From Deltaproteobacteria bacterium (GTDB taxonomy: Bacteria > Desulfobacterota > Desulfobacteria > Desulfobacterales > Desulfosarcinaceae), in NCBI GenBank assembly GCA_020444075.1, contig JAHLLR010000016.1, forward strand, positions 1 through 64,000: a stretch of 64,000 nt of DNA. The letters are read 5' to 3'. The position numbers and the translations under genes were made by a program. A model generated the notes under the pieces. It made no database searches and was not told where the DNA came from. It saw only the letters and a program-made list of their open reading frames with translations. Below, in pieces: positions 54,298 to 62,652 of this stretch (the stretch's first letter is position 1; the number at the start of each line of letters is the position of its first letter).

Positions 54298-54786
54298 ATG
54301 AAAAATTATTGCAGATCCACGGCGATGCTCCTGATCGTCCTGATCGAATTGATCGCCTCGATATCCGGTGTAGTTCGGGCCAACGCCGCCCAGTCCACTG
54401 ACGGCGGCATCCAGTGGCTCTCCTATGCCGAGGGCCGTCAGCGGGGAGAGGCCGAAAACAAGAAAGTGTTTCTGGTCTTTAATGCCGACTGGTGCCGCTA
54501 TTGTCAGCAAATGGAAAAGGAAACGTTTCAAAATCCCACGGTCGTCGCCTACGTCAACCGCAACTTCGTACCCATCAGCGTCAACTCGGACAGAGAGCAG
54601 GACATTGCTGCCAAGTACAGTGTCAGGGGGCTGCCCAGCACGTGGTTCATTTCTGAAAATGGGGACAGAATCGGCAATCGCCCCGGGTATATTTCTGCGG
54701 ATGAGATGCTTAAGATCCTCAAATATATCGGCTCGGACAGCTACCTGTCCATGAGTTTCAAGGCATTTGTGGAAAAGGAAAAATAA
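54298..54786 (+). CDS. Periplasmic thioredoxin-like protein (DsbD gamma-like)
   Basis: 162 residues. Signal peptide at about 1-30 (LLIVLIELIASISGVVRANA), then a thioredoxin fold with the active site ADWCRYCQQME, the cis-Pro in GLPSTWFIS, and VNRNFVPISVNSDREQDIA. The CxxC spacing and YCxxME context match DsbD gamma or thioredoxin_7 domains. It starts 12 bp after ccdA, so both are translated together and likely act as a split DsbD. Confidence 0.9.
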   Translation: MKNYCRSTAMLLIVLIELIASISGVVRANAAQSTDGGIQWLSYAEGRQRGEAENKKVFLVFNADWCRYCQQMEKETFQNPTVVAYVNRNFVPISVNSDREQDIAAKYSVRGLPSTWFISENGDRIGNRPGYISADEMLKILKYIGSDSYLSMSFKAFVEKEK

Positions 54787-54818
54787 GGCGGGCAGACACC
54801 CCGACATCAATCAGCGTT

Positions 54819-55079
54819 TCAGATTGACCTGGACGAACCTCTCCTGAGCAGGCGGATGAGCGTAGAAATGGTGATGACCAGTGACAGGATCCCCAAGAGA
54901 CAGGGAACCCAGATGTAGGCATGGTAGCTGGGCGTATCCACGGATGCGGCAACGCCGGTGATGCTGAACAGCAGCACCACTAAGGCAAAGGCCAGGGTGA
55001 GCATCATGGCCAGCTCCGTGTCGTACCACGGGATAAAGGCCTTGCGGAAAAGCAACTCAGTTTTGAATTTCACTTTCAC
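54819..55079 (-). CDS. Small two-helix membrane protein
   Basis: 86 residues. The start is GTG at 55077-55079 with GGAGG five bases before it, and this sets the true N-terminus; longer in-frame extensions overlap the ChaN gene on the other strand. Sequence: a basic VKVKFKTELLFRKAFIPWYD head, then two membrane helices (about 24-44 and 54-74) and an Arg-rich tail. No family recognised. It diverges from the ChaN-like gene, whose start is 22 bp away. Confidence 0.6.
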   Translation of the reverse strand: MKVKFKTELLFRKAFIPWYDTELAMMLTLAFALVVLLFSITGVAASVDTPSYHAYIWVPCLLGILSLVITISTLIRLLRRGSSRSI

Positions 55080-55101
55080 GCCGACCTCCGGAAGGTGCGC
55101 A

Positions 55102-56073
55102 ATGGTCCTGTTCTGCAAAAATGAACGAACTGGTCTTGAACTGCGACGGTTATACCGGCGGCTGATAGTGCCGGTTGTCGCGCTGACGATACTTTTTGTC
55201 GGTGGTTGTGCCGTGACCCCGAAGACACTCTCCATCAAGGACGAACCGACCCGTTTGATGGAAAACACCATATTGAAAACCGCCACTGCATCGGTGGTAT
55301 CCCGGAAACAGCTGATCACCGATCTGGCCGATGCCGATGTGGTCTATGTGGGAGAAAGCCATACCAACCCCTCCCACCATGCCATCCAGCTGGAAATCAT
55401 CGAAGCCCTTGCGCAAACCACAGACCATCTGGTCATCGGCATGGAGATGTTCGATCACACCTACCAGCCGGTGCTGGACCAGTGGACGGCCGGAGCGCTC
55501 GATCAGAATGCGTTCATCGCAAAAACCCACTGGTACGCCAACTGGCGCTTCGATTTTGGTCTGTACCGCGATATCCTGGAATTTGCAAAGGAAAAAGGAC
55601 TTCGGATCATCGCCCTCAATGTGCCTTTTTACATCCCTTCCAGAATAAGGGTGGGGGGGCTCGCCAGCCTGTCGGAGGCGGACCGACGGCATCTGCCGGA
55701 CAGTATCGATACCACCGATGCCGACCACCGGGCCTATCTGGAAGCGATCTTCAATCAGCATACCTTCAGCGGCAGCGACACCTTCGATTTTTTTTACGAA
55801 GCCCAGTGCACCTGGGAAGATGCCATGGCCGAAGCTGTCGCCAGAAACAGGGGATCGGGAAAAATGGTGGTGCTGGCGGGAAACGGGCACATCATCCGCA
55901 AGTTCGGCATCCCCGACCGGGCCTTTGCCCGGTCGCCCGCCCCCTTCAAGACCATCTACCTGGCGCCGGTGGGCAGCGAGGCCGAACTGTCCTGGGCCGA
56001 CTACCTGTGGGTCACCCCGGATCTGCCCATGTCCCGCCACGCGATGATGGGAAGTGTTAAGAAAAAGAACTGA
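55102..56073 (+). CDS. ChaN/TIKI-family haem-binding-uptake lipoprotein
   Basis: 323 residues from the ATG at 55102 behind GGAAGG. A lipoprotein signal VALTILFVGGC places the lipid Cys near residue 36. YVGESHTNPSHHAIQLEIIEAL, IGMEMFDHTYQPVLDQW and MVVLAGNGHIIRKFGIPDR are the PF04187 (ChaN) motifs, whose His and Glu residues bind haem or metal. It should sit in the periplasmic face of a membrane. With ccdA and thioredoxin-like genes next to it, haem handling for cytochromes is a reasonable idea, though unproved. Confidence 0.85.
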   Translation: MVLFCKNERTGLELRRLYRRLIVPVVALTILFVGGCAVTPKTLSIKDEPTRLMENTILKTATASVVSRKQLITDLADADVVYVGESHTNPSHHAIQLEIIEALAQTTDHLVIGMEMFDHTYQPVLDQWTAGALDQNAFIAKTHWYANWRFDFGLYRDILEFAKEKGLRIIALNVPFYIPSRIRVGGLASLSEADRRHLPDSIDTTDADHRAYLEAIFNQHTFSGSDTFDFFYEAQCTWEDAMAEAVARNRGSGKMVVLAGNGHIIRKFGIPDRAFARSPAPFKTIYLAPVGSEAELSWADYLWVTPDLPMSRHAMMGSVKKKN

Positions 56074-56131
56074 TCGCTTACACCTTCCTAAAAAGGCGCA
56101 AGCTGCAAAAACGGCAGGGCCTGCCTATTGC

Positions 56132-56288
56132 CCGTTAAAAAATGGTAGATTTTGGTTCAAGTCAAGGCCGCAGCGATGTTGAAACCGGAAACGTAGCGGC
56201 GCTACGTCGAGGATAGCGCTGAAGTTTCACTAGGTGCTCAACTGAGCGAGAACGCAGGCTTGGGCCAAAAGATGCCACTTCTAAACGG
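56132..56288. repeat. Imperfect long inverted repeat (possible MITE/REP-like element)
   Basis: The left arm (about 56132-56160, GTTAAAAAATGGTAGATTTT) and the right arm (56258-56288, read in reverse GTTTAGAAGTGGCATCTTTT) are complementary over about 30 bases with a few mismatches. In the centre, ACGTAGCG and CGCTACGT (56191-56207) form a perfect smaller hairpin. It fills the gap between the convergent ChaN and nrdJ genes. No coding frame. Confidence 0.6.
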
Positions 56289-56293
56289 CCAAT

Positions 56294-58774
56294 CTATCCG
56301 CACTTGGTGAACCCGCAGAAATGACAGGTCATGCAACCCTCCTCGAAGCTGATGGTCTGGCTGCACTCCGGGCAGACTTCGCCCATCAGGCTCCCCCCCT
56401 GCCTTTTCATTTTCTCATCCTTGAGATAATGCTGTTCCAGGACCCGGGCGATCGCATCGGGGATGGAGAGCACCAGCCCCCCGTTCTGAAAGATGGGATG
56501 TTCGCCGCCGATCCCCTTGAGCTGCTCCACGACCTTGTCCACGGTGACGCCGGACCGGAAGGCCAGGGAGACCAGCCGTCCGATGGCCTCGGTCTTGGCG
56601 GTGGTGGACCGGCCCGACTTGCCGATGGTGGCAAAGACCTCGAAGGGTTTGCCGTTGTAATCGGTCACCGTCACGTAGAGTTGTCCGAGTCCGGTCTTCA
56701 CCCGGGTGGTGAAGCCATTCAGGGTGTCGGGCCGCTTGCGAACGGCGGTCATGAAAGCGTCCTCCTCCTTTTTGGCCGCTGAAAAGGAAAGCACCTGGTT
56801 CTCCTTGCTGCCGTCCCGGTAGATGGTAACCCCCTTGCAGCCCAGTTCCCAGGCCAGGTCGTATATCTTCTGCACATCAGCCACCGTGGCATCCCGGGCC
56901 AGGTTGACGGTCTTGGAGACAGCGTTGTCCGTGTGTTTTTGAAAGGCCGCCTGCATGCGCAGGTGCCATTCCGGCGAGATGTCGTGCGCCGTGACGAACA
57001 CCTGCTTCACCGCATCCGGAATATCCCCCATGTGGGCGATGGTTCCGGCTCCGGCAATGGCTTCCATGAGCGCCTCCGAATAAAATCCCTGCCGTCTGGC
57101 CGCAGCCTCGAAGTGGGGATTGACCTCCGTGAGCTTGTCGTTGTCCATGACCGTACGCACGAAACTCAACGCAAAAAGCGGTTCGATTCCCGACGAGCAG
57201 TTGCTGATGATGCTCAGTGTTCCGGTCGGGGCGATCGTGGTGGTGGTGGCGTTGCGGTAGGCCGACAGCTCGTCACCGCTGAAACGGCTTTGCTCATAAT
57301 TGGGGAACACGCCGCGCTGCTGGGCCAGGGCCAGAGACGCCCGGTGGGATTCGGCCTGAATAAATCCCATGATGTCCTCGGCCACGGCCAACGCCTTCTC
57401 GCTGTTGTAGGGAATGGCCAACTGGAACAGCAGATCGGCAAACCCCATGATCCCCAGACCGATCTTCCGATTTCCCTTGACCATCCGGTCGATCGCGTCC
57501 AGAGGGTAGCGCGACATGTCGATGGTATTGTCCAGAAAGCGCACCGAAGTCCACACGGTCTCTTTCAAGGCATCAAAATCGATTTTTGCCTCACCCTGAT
57601 CGTCGACCACGAACTTGGAAAGGTTGATGGATCCCAGGTTGCAGGCTTCCATGGGCAGCAGGGGCTGTTCCCCGCAAGGGTTGGTGCTTTCGATCTCACC
57701 CAACGCAGGCGTGGGGTTGTCCCGGTTGATCCGGTCGAGGAAAACGATGCCCGGATCGCCGTTTTTCCAGGCTTGTTCGATCAACGCCGAATAGACTTCC
57801 CGGGCATTGAGCGTCCCCACCGTCTGGCGACCCCGGGGATCCACCAGATCATACATGGCATCGGTTTTGACGGCTTCCATGAAGGCTTCGGTAATGCCCA
57901 CGGAAATGTTGAAGTTGTTCAGCTCGGTATTGGTGGACTTGCAGAGGATAAACTCCATGATGTCCGGGTGGTCCACCCGCAGGATCGCCATGTTGGCGCC
58001 TCGTCGGGTCCCCCCCTGCTTGACTTGTTCGGTGGCGGTATTGAAAATCTTCATGAATGAAATCGGGCCGGAGGCAATGCCGCCGGTGGTGCCCACCATG
58101 GAATTTTTCGGCCGCAGCCTGGAAAAGGAAAAGCCGGTGCCGCCACCCGATTTATGAATAATGGCGGCATTTTTCAGCGAGTCGAAAATGCCTTCCATGC
58201 TGTCTTCGATGGGCAGCACGAAACAGGCGGCCAGTTGCCCCAGGCGCCTGCCGGCATTCATCAGGGTCGGCGAGTTGGGCAGGAACTTGAAATCCGTCAT
58301 CAGGGCATAGAACTGCTCGGTAATTTTTCGGACATCGGCGTTCTCGTCATAAATTTTCTCCGCCTGGGCAATATGCGTGGCCACCCGATGAAACATCTGG
58401 GCCGGTGTCTCCTGGATTTTGCCGTCCGTATCTTTCTTCAGATAGCGCCGCTCCAGTACCGTTTTGGCGTTGGCAGAAAGATCGATACCGTTTCTGATGA
58501 ACATGTCCCGGGTCAATCGCACCGGCCCGTGGGCATTCAGACCGTATTCAGCCAGTTTGGCCTTCACCATCTCGTCCACCATCGGTGATGAAATGTGCCT
58601 CAGATCCATGCGATCGATGGTGGATCGAATGAATCGGGCGATCTCTTTGGCCTGGCTTTTATTGACGGCATTGGCGCCGATGAGGCTCTTGCAGAAAACC
58701 TGGTCATCCCAGACATGGGTATTCAGGTCCACATTTCCATCGTCCACGATGAGAATTTTCTCTTTCTGTGCCAT
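56294..58774 (-). CDS. nrdJ: Adenosylcobalamin-dependent ribonucleotide reductase (class II)
   Basis: 826 residues. An N-terminal extension of about 60 residues is followed by the barrel with AACFVLPIEDSMEGIF, NFNISVGITEAFM, ESTNPCGEQPLLPMEACNLGSINLSKF (active-site Cys and substrate-binding residues) and TTTIAPTGTLSIISNCSSGIEP. The C-terminal 25 residues hold a zinc-ribbon-like CPECSQTISFEEGCMTCHFCGF that resembles the TSCPD-linked tail of NrdJ. It makes deoxynucleotides with B12, working with or without oxygen. It diverges from nrdD; NrdR boxes lie upstream. Confidence 0.96.
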   Translation of the reverse strand: MAQKEKILIVDDGNVDLNTHVWDDQVFCKSLIGANAVNKSQAKEIARFIRSTIDRMDLRHISSPMVDEMVKAKLAEYGLNAHGPVRLTRDMFIRNGIDLSANAKTVLERRYLKKDTDGKIQETPAQMFHRVATHIAQAEKIYDENADVRKITEQFYALMTDFKFLPNSPTLMNAGRRLGQLAACFVLPIEDSMEGIFDSLKNAAIIHKSGGGTGFSFSRLRPKNSMVGTTGGIASGPISFMKIFNTATEQVKQGGTRRGANMAILRVDHPDIMEFILCKSTNTELNNFNISVGITEAFMEAVKTDAMYDLVDPRGRQTVGTLNAREVYSALIEQAWKNGDPGIVFLDRINRDNPTPALGEIESTNPCGEQPLLPMEACNLGSINLSKFVVDDQGEAKIDFDALKETVWTSVRFLDNTIDMSRYPLDAIDRMVKGNRKIGLGIMGFADLLFQLAIPYNSEKALAVAEDIMGFIQAESHRASLALAQQRGVFPNYEQSRFSGDELSAYRNATTTTIAPTGTLSIISNCSSGIEPLFALSFVRTVMDNDKLTEVNPHFEAAARRQGFYSEALMEAIAGAGTIAHMGDIPDAVKQVFVTAHDISPEWHLRMQAAFQKHTDNAVSKTVNLARDATVADVQKIYDLAWELGCKGVTIYRDGSKENQVLSFSAAKKEEDAFMTAVRKRPDTLNGFTTRVKTGLGQLYVTVTDYNGKPFEVFATIGKSGRSTTAKTEAIGRLVSLAFRSGVTVDKVVEQLKGIGGEHPIFQNGGLVLSIPDAIARVLEQHYLKDEKMKRQGGSLMGEVCPECSQTISFEEGCMTCHFCGFTKCG

Positions 58775-59083
58775 AGGGTGTCACAACTCCATAATGGGGT
58801 AAGGGGTTTTACTGAACGGTTGCCCGGATCCGGAACCAGGGTTCCGATTGATTCCTTTCGGGGGTAGGTCGGTCGGCATGCCTCTCGGCTGCCCACGAAA
58901 AAGAAGAACCCCGGCACCCGCACGTTGGTAGTGTCGGTGTTTCTCTGGTGTGGAAATCCTGCCCGAATCGGATTTAATGCCGGCACGACACGAGGGGGAA
59001 AAGGGGACCTGCCATACAGGGTTAACAAGATGGAAACAGTCAATACCGCAACCCTGCCGCACCAGCATGGAGATTAATTTCTC
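58775..59083 (-). other. Long nrdJ leader, no recognised element
   Basis: About 300 bases lie between nrdJ and its NrdR boxes. A cobalamin riboswitch would be plausible for a B12 enzyme, but the conserved B12-box core was not found. Small hairpins are present. The closest Shine-Dalgarno-like GGAG is 12 bases before the start codon. Confidence 0.4.
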
Positions 59084-59130
59084 ACACAACATATTGTATG
59101 TCAAGCAGCTTTTAGCACAACATATACCCA
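59084..59130 (-). promoter_or_regulatory. NrdR box pair upstream of nrdJ
   Basis: ACACAACATATTGTAT (59084-59099) and GCACAACATATACCCA (59115-59130) are 31 bp apart, i.e. three helical turns, the usual layout of paired NrdR boxes. On the minus strand a TTGACA (-35-like, 59104-59099) touches the first box, so NrdR binding would block the nrdJ promoter. Confidence 0.75.
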
Positions 59131-59250
59131 TAATAAAAAACAAGAAAAAACCTCCATTTTAAGTTGACCCATCAGGGGGAGAGATCCCGCCCGGATTGTT
59201 TTTTAAAGCAAACACAAAGCGTTGGCCGTCTCTGCGCCGACCGGCTAAAG

Positions 59251-59303
59251 CCACTACATATGGAAATTGAGCCTTGACAGACAACAACATCTTGTTGTAT
59301 TAA
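59251..59303 (+). promoter_or_regulatory. NrdR box pair and promoter upstream of nrdD
   Basis: Box-like CCACTACATATGGAAA (59251-59266) and CAACAACATCTTGTTG (59282-59297) are again 31 bp apart. TTGACA (59274-59279) and TATTAA (59298-59303) with 18 bases between form a promoter whose spacer is filled by the second box. Repression of nrdDG by NrdR with dATP/ATP is expected. Confidence 0.7.
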
Positions 59304-59452
59304 TCCCGTCACTACCCCGTCGTCCATAGGGCTGGAATTACAGCACATCCGAATTTGCCCGATGTGTCGCACACCCTGAAAAAATGCTGGCTGCGGTATT
59401 TTTTCGTCGTTCCAAACCACCAAAAACGAATGCTGCACCCGAGGAGAGACCC

Positions 59453-61675
59453 GTGATTGAACAGATCAAAAAGCGTGACGGCCGAATTGTCGAGTTTGCC
59501 CCATCCAAAATCACCGCAGCCATCGCCAAGGCCGGTCATGCCTCGGGGGAATTCGGTGAACGGGACGCCAAAAAGATGACCCTGCGGGTGCTGACCATGG
59601 CCCATGAGCTTCGCATGGGTTCCACCCCCGATGTGGAGGAAATTCAGGATATCGTGGAGCGGGTGCTGCTCGACTCTCCTTATTATAAAACGGCCAAGGC
59701 CTACATTATCTATCGGGAGCAGCATGCCCAGATCCGGCGCATTGCCACCGAGGCCCAGGTGGATCTGGTGGAGCATTACATCCGCAAGCTGGACTGGAAA
59801 ATTAAAGAGAACAGCAACATGTGCTACTCCCTCCAGGGCCTCAACAACTACATTTCATCGGACGTCACCGCGGAATACTGGCTCAACAAGATCTATCCGC
59901 CGGAGATTCGGCGGGCGCATGCCGACGGGGATCTGCACATCCACGACCTGAGCCTGCTGTCGGTCTACTGCGTCGGCTGGGATCTGACCGACCTCCTGCG
60001 CAACGGGTTCAAAGGCGTCGAGGGCAAGGTGGAAAGCGGGCCGCCAAAGCACCTGCGCTCAGCCCTCGGCCAGATCGTCAACTTCTTCTACACCCTGCAG
60101 GGAGAAGCAGCCGGCGCCCAGGCCCTGTCCAACTTCGACACCCTGCTGGCACCCTTCATCCGGTACGACAAGCTGAACTACTCCCGGGTCAAGCAGGCCC
60201 TTCAGGAGTTCGTCTTCAACATCAACATTCCCACCCGGGTCGGATTCCAGACGCCCTTCACCAATATCACCATGGATCTCTGTGTGCCGGGCACCTTGAA
60301 GGACCACCCGGTGATCATTGGCGGCAAGGACAAAAAGGCCACCTACGCTGAATTCCAGGAGGAGATGGACACCTTCAACCGGGCATTTGCGGAAGTGATG
60401 ATCGAAGGCGACGCCAAGGGCCGCGTCTTCACCTTCCCCATCCCGACCTATAACATCACCAAGGATTTCGACTGGGACAATCCCAACCTGGAGACCATCT
60501 GGCAGATGACCGGCAAATACGGCATTCCCTACTTCTCCAACTTCGTCAATTCGGACATGTCTCCGGAAGACGCCCGCTCCATGTGCTGTCGCCTGAGGCT
60601 GGACAACCGCGAACTGCTCAAGCGCGGCGGCGGCCTGTTCGGTGCCAACCCCCTGACCGGATCCATCGGCGTGGTAACCATCAACCTTCCGCGGATCGGC
60701 CATGTAGCCAACGACGAAACCGAATTTTTCGCCGCGCTCCAGGCCCGGGTGGACCTGGCCATTGAAAGCCTGACCATCAAACGCAAGGTGCTGGAACAGT
60801 TTACCGACAAGAACCTGTACCCCTATTCCAAGTTCTACTTGAGATCCATCAAGAACCGCTCCGGCGTTTACTGGAAAAACCATTTTTCCACCATCGGCAT
60901 CCTCGGCATGAACGAAGCCTGCCTGAACTTTCTGGGAGCGGACATCACCACCACCCGCGGCCAGGCCTTCGCCGTGAAAGTCATGGACGAACTGCGAGCC
61001 ATGATCACGGAGATCCAGGACCGCACCGGAGACATTTTCAACCTGGAAGCCACCCCGGCTGAAGGCACCTCCTACCGTCTGGCCATGATTGACAAGAAAC
61101 GCTATTCGGACATCCTGTGCGCCAACGAGGAAGACGTCCAGAAAGGCGCCGTTCCCTATTACACCAATTCCACCCAGCTGCCGGTGAATTATACGGACGA
61201 TATCTTCGAGACGCTGATGCTCCAGGACAACCTGCAGACCAAATACACCGGCGGCACCGTGCTTCACATGTTTTTAGGCGAGCAGGTCACCGATATCGAG
61301 ACAGTGAAGTCGCTGATTCGTAAAGTGTCGGATAATTACCATCTGCCCTACTTCACGCTGACTCCCACCTTTTCGATCTGTCCCTCCCATGGTTATCTCA
61401 CGGGTGAGCAGACCCGTTGCTCGCACTGCAACCGCGAAACGGAAGTTTACTCCCGGGTGGTGGGCTACCTGCGGCCGGTGAAGCAGTGGAACGACGGCAA
61501 ACAGGCGGAATACTGCCGCCGTCGGCCATTTAAAATCACCCTCGAGGAGCCGGGGGTAGCGGCGGCGGTGGCACTTAAGGAAGATGCCCCGTGCGATCCG
61601 CCGATGGACGACCCGACCGTAGCGATGGATCCGGTCTGCACCGATGATGCCCTGCGGCAAATGGGATCAGCATAG
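59453..61675 (+). CDS. nrdD: Anaerobic (class III) ribonucleoside-triphosphate reductase
   Basis: 740 residues from the GTG at 59453, chosen for GAGGAG six bases upstream; an in-frame ATG at 59384 has no such site and would lie closer to the promoter. N-terminal ATP-cone (IKKRDGRIVEFAPSKITAAI), barrel with NINIPTRVGFQTPFTNITMDL and CRLRLDNREL, zinc cysteines CPSHGYLTGEQTRCSHC and the glycyl radical SRVVGYLRPV with Gly near 671. About 45 residues follow the usual end of the family, an unusual Asp/Pro-rich tail. Forms the oxygen-sensitive dNTP route with NrdG, 6 bp downstream. Confidence 0.97.
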   Translation: MIEQIKKRDGRIVEFAPSKITAAIAKAGHASGEFGERDAKKMTLRVLTMAHELRMGSTPDVEEIQDIVERVLLDSPYYKTAKAYIIYREQHAQIRRIATEAQVDLVEHYIRKLDWKIKENSNMCYSLQGLNNYISSDVTAEYWLNKIYPPEIRRAHADGDLHIHDLSLLSVYCVGWDLTDLLRNGFKGVEGKVESGPPKHLRSALGQIVNFFYTLQGEAAGAQALSNFDTLLAPFIRYDKLNYSRVKQALQEFVFNINIPTRVGFQTPFTNITMDLCVPGTLKDHPVIIGGKDKKATYAEFQEEMDTFNRAFAEVMIEGDAKGRVFTFPIPTYNITKDFDWDNPNLETIWQMTGKYGIPYFSNFVNSDMSPEDARSMCCRLRLDNRELLKRGGGLFGANPLTGSIGVVTINLPRIGHVANDETEFFAALQARVDLAIESLTIKRKVLEQFTDKNLYPYSKFYLRSIKNRSGVYWKNHFSTIGILGMNEACLNFLGADITTTRGQAFAVKVMDELRAMITEIQDRTGDIFNLEATPAEGTSYRLAMIDKKRYSDILCANEEDVQKGAVPYYTNSTQLPVNYTDDIFETLMLQDNLQTKYTGGTVLHMFLGEQVTDIETVKSLIRKVSDNYHLPYFTLTPTFSICPSHGYLTGEQTRCSHCNRETEVYSRVVGYLRPVKQWNDGKQAEYCRRRPFKITLEEPGVAAAVALKEDAPCDPPMDDPTVAMDPVCTDDALRQMGSA

Positions 61676-61681
61676 CAGCCC

Positions 61682-62377
61682 ATGATCCTGGCCGGTCTCC
61701 AGAAAAACTCCTTTATCGACTTTCCGGGCAAGATCAGCTGCGTCCTGTTCACCACCGGCTGCAACTTCATATGCCCCTACTGCCACAACGCGGACCTGGC
61801 AAGGGGCGAATACCCGGCACGGTTCGAATTGGCGCAAGTGATTGATTTTTTAGAATCCCGCCGGGGCATGCTGGAAGGCGTTGCCATCACCGGCGGTGAA
61901 CCCACCCTGGACAGTGGCGTTGTAGACCTTTGCCGGGCCGTCAAATCACTGGGATATCCGGTGAAGCTGGATACCAACGGCAGTCGGCCCGCGGTGCTCC
62001 GTGGGCTTCTGGAACAGCACCTGGTGGATTTTATCGCCATGGACATCAAGGCGCCGCTGGACGACTACCACCCCTTCAGCCGAACCCCCGGGATCCATGA
62101 ACGGCTGACCGCAAGCATCCGCCTGATTATGGAATCCGCCCCCGCCTATGAATTTCGCACCACGTGTGCCGCCCCTTTTGTAAGCGAAACCACGATTGAG
62201 ACAATCGCCAGGACAATCGAAGGCGCCGCATGCTATGTGCTCCAGCCGTTCAACCGCCGTGCCGCGTGCCTCGATCCCGAGTTCAACCAACGACAAGATC
62301 CGACCATCTTTGCGGAAGAAATGAAGCGATTAATGGCCCTGGCCCAACCCTTTGTCAGGCGTTGCATCATCCGCTGA
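61682..62377 (+). CDS. nrdG: Anaerobic RNR-activating radical SAM protein
   Basis: 231 residues. FTTGCNFICPYCHNADL carries the CxxxCxxC cluster motif of radical SAM enzymes, ITGGEPTL binds SAM, and KLDTNGSRP and FIAMDIKAPL complete the core. It generates the glycyl radical on NrdD using reduced flavodoxin or ferredoxin. Longer than E. coli NrdG (154) and closer to the PflA-like NrdG2 type. It lies 6 bp after nrdD. Confidence 0.93.
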   Translation: MILAGLQKNSFIDFPGKISCVLFTTGCNFICPYCHNADLARGEYPARFELAQVIDFLESRRGMLEGVAITGGEPTLDSGVVDLCRAVKSLGYPVKLDTNGSRPAVLRGLLEQHLVDFIAMDIKAPLDDYHPFSRTPGIHERLTASIRLIMESAPAYEFRTTCAAPFVSETTIETIARTIEGAACYVLQPFNRRAACLDPEFNQRQDPTIFAEEMKRLMALAQPFVRRCIIR

Positions 62378-62562
62378 TCACCCCGGACACCCCTCCACCT
62401 TCCCGCCTACCCGATTACGTTTTTTGCGCTGCAGAATTGCCACCTATTTCCCACCGGGTTTGTTCTTACTATAACCCCCGGCCTGACCAAATCATCCATG
62501 ATAAAAATATTTGTTTAACAAATTCAGCCGTCTGAAACCCAATAGCCATGATTGTTGGCAAC

Positions 62563-62579
62563 CTGGCAGGCCAATTGCT
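62563..62579 (+). promoter_or_regulatory. Sigma-54-type (-24/-12) promoter
   Basis: CTGGCAGGCCAATTGCT fits YTGGCACGRNNNTTGCW with GG and GC 10 bases apart. A second, weaker match TGGCAATTCAGCTGC begins at 62587. Both face the surface-protein gene starting at 62653. No enhancer-binding site was identified. Confidence 0.65.
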
Positions 62580-62652
62580 CTGGAACTGGCAATTCAGCTG
62601 CCGGGCCGGTGTAGGTTTTTAGTTGTACAGAAATTGAACCAGGAGAATTGCC

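Noticed and set aside
54958-55101. Upstream extension of the ChaN gene
   Set aside because: It would place about 48 residues before the lipoprotein signal and overlap the small membrane gene; the ATG at 55102 has a Shine-Dalgarno and the right signal peptide.
58775-59083. Cobalamin riboswitch in the nrdJ leader
   Set aside because: The conserved B12-box and its pseudoknot partners were not found on the minus strand.
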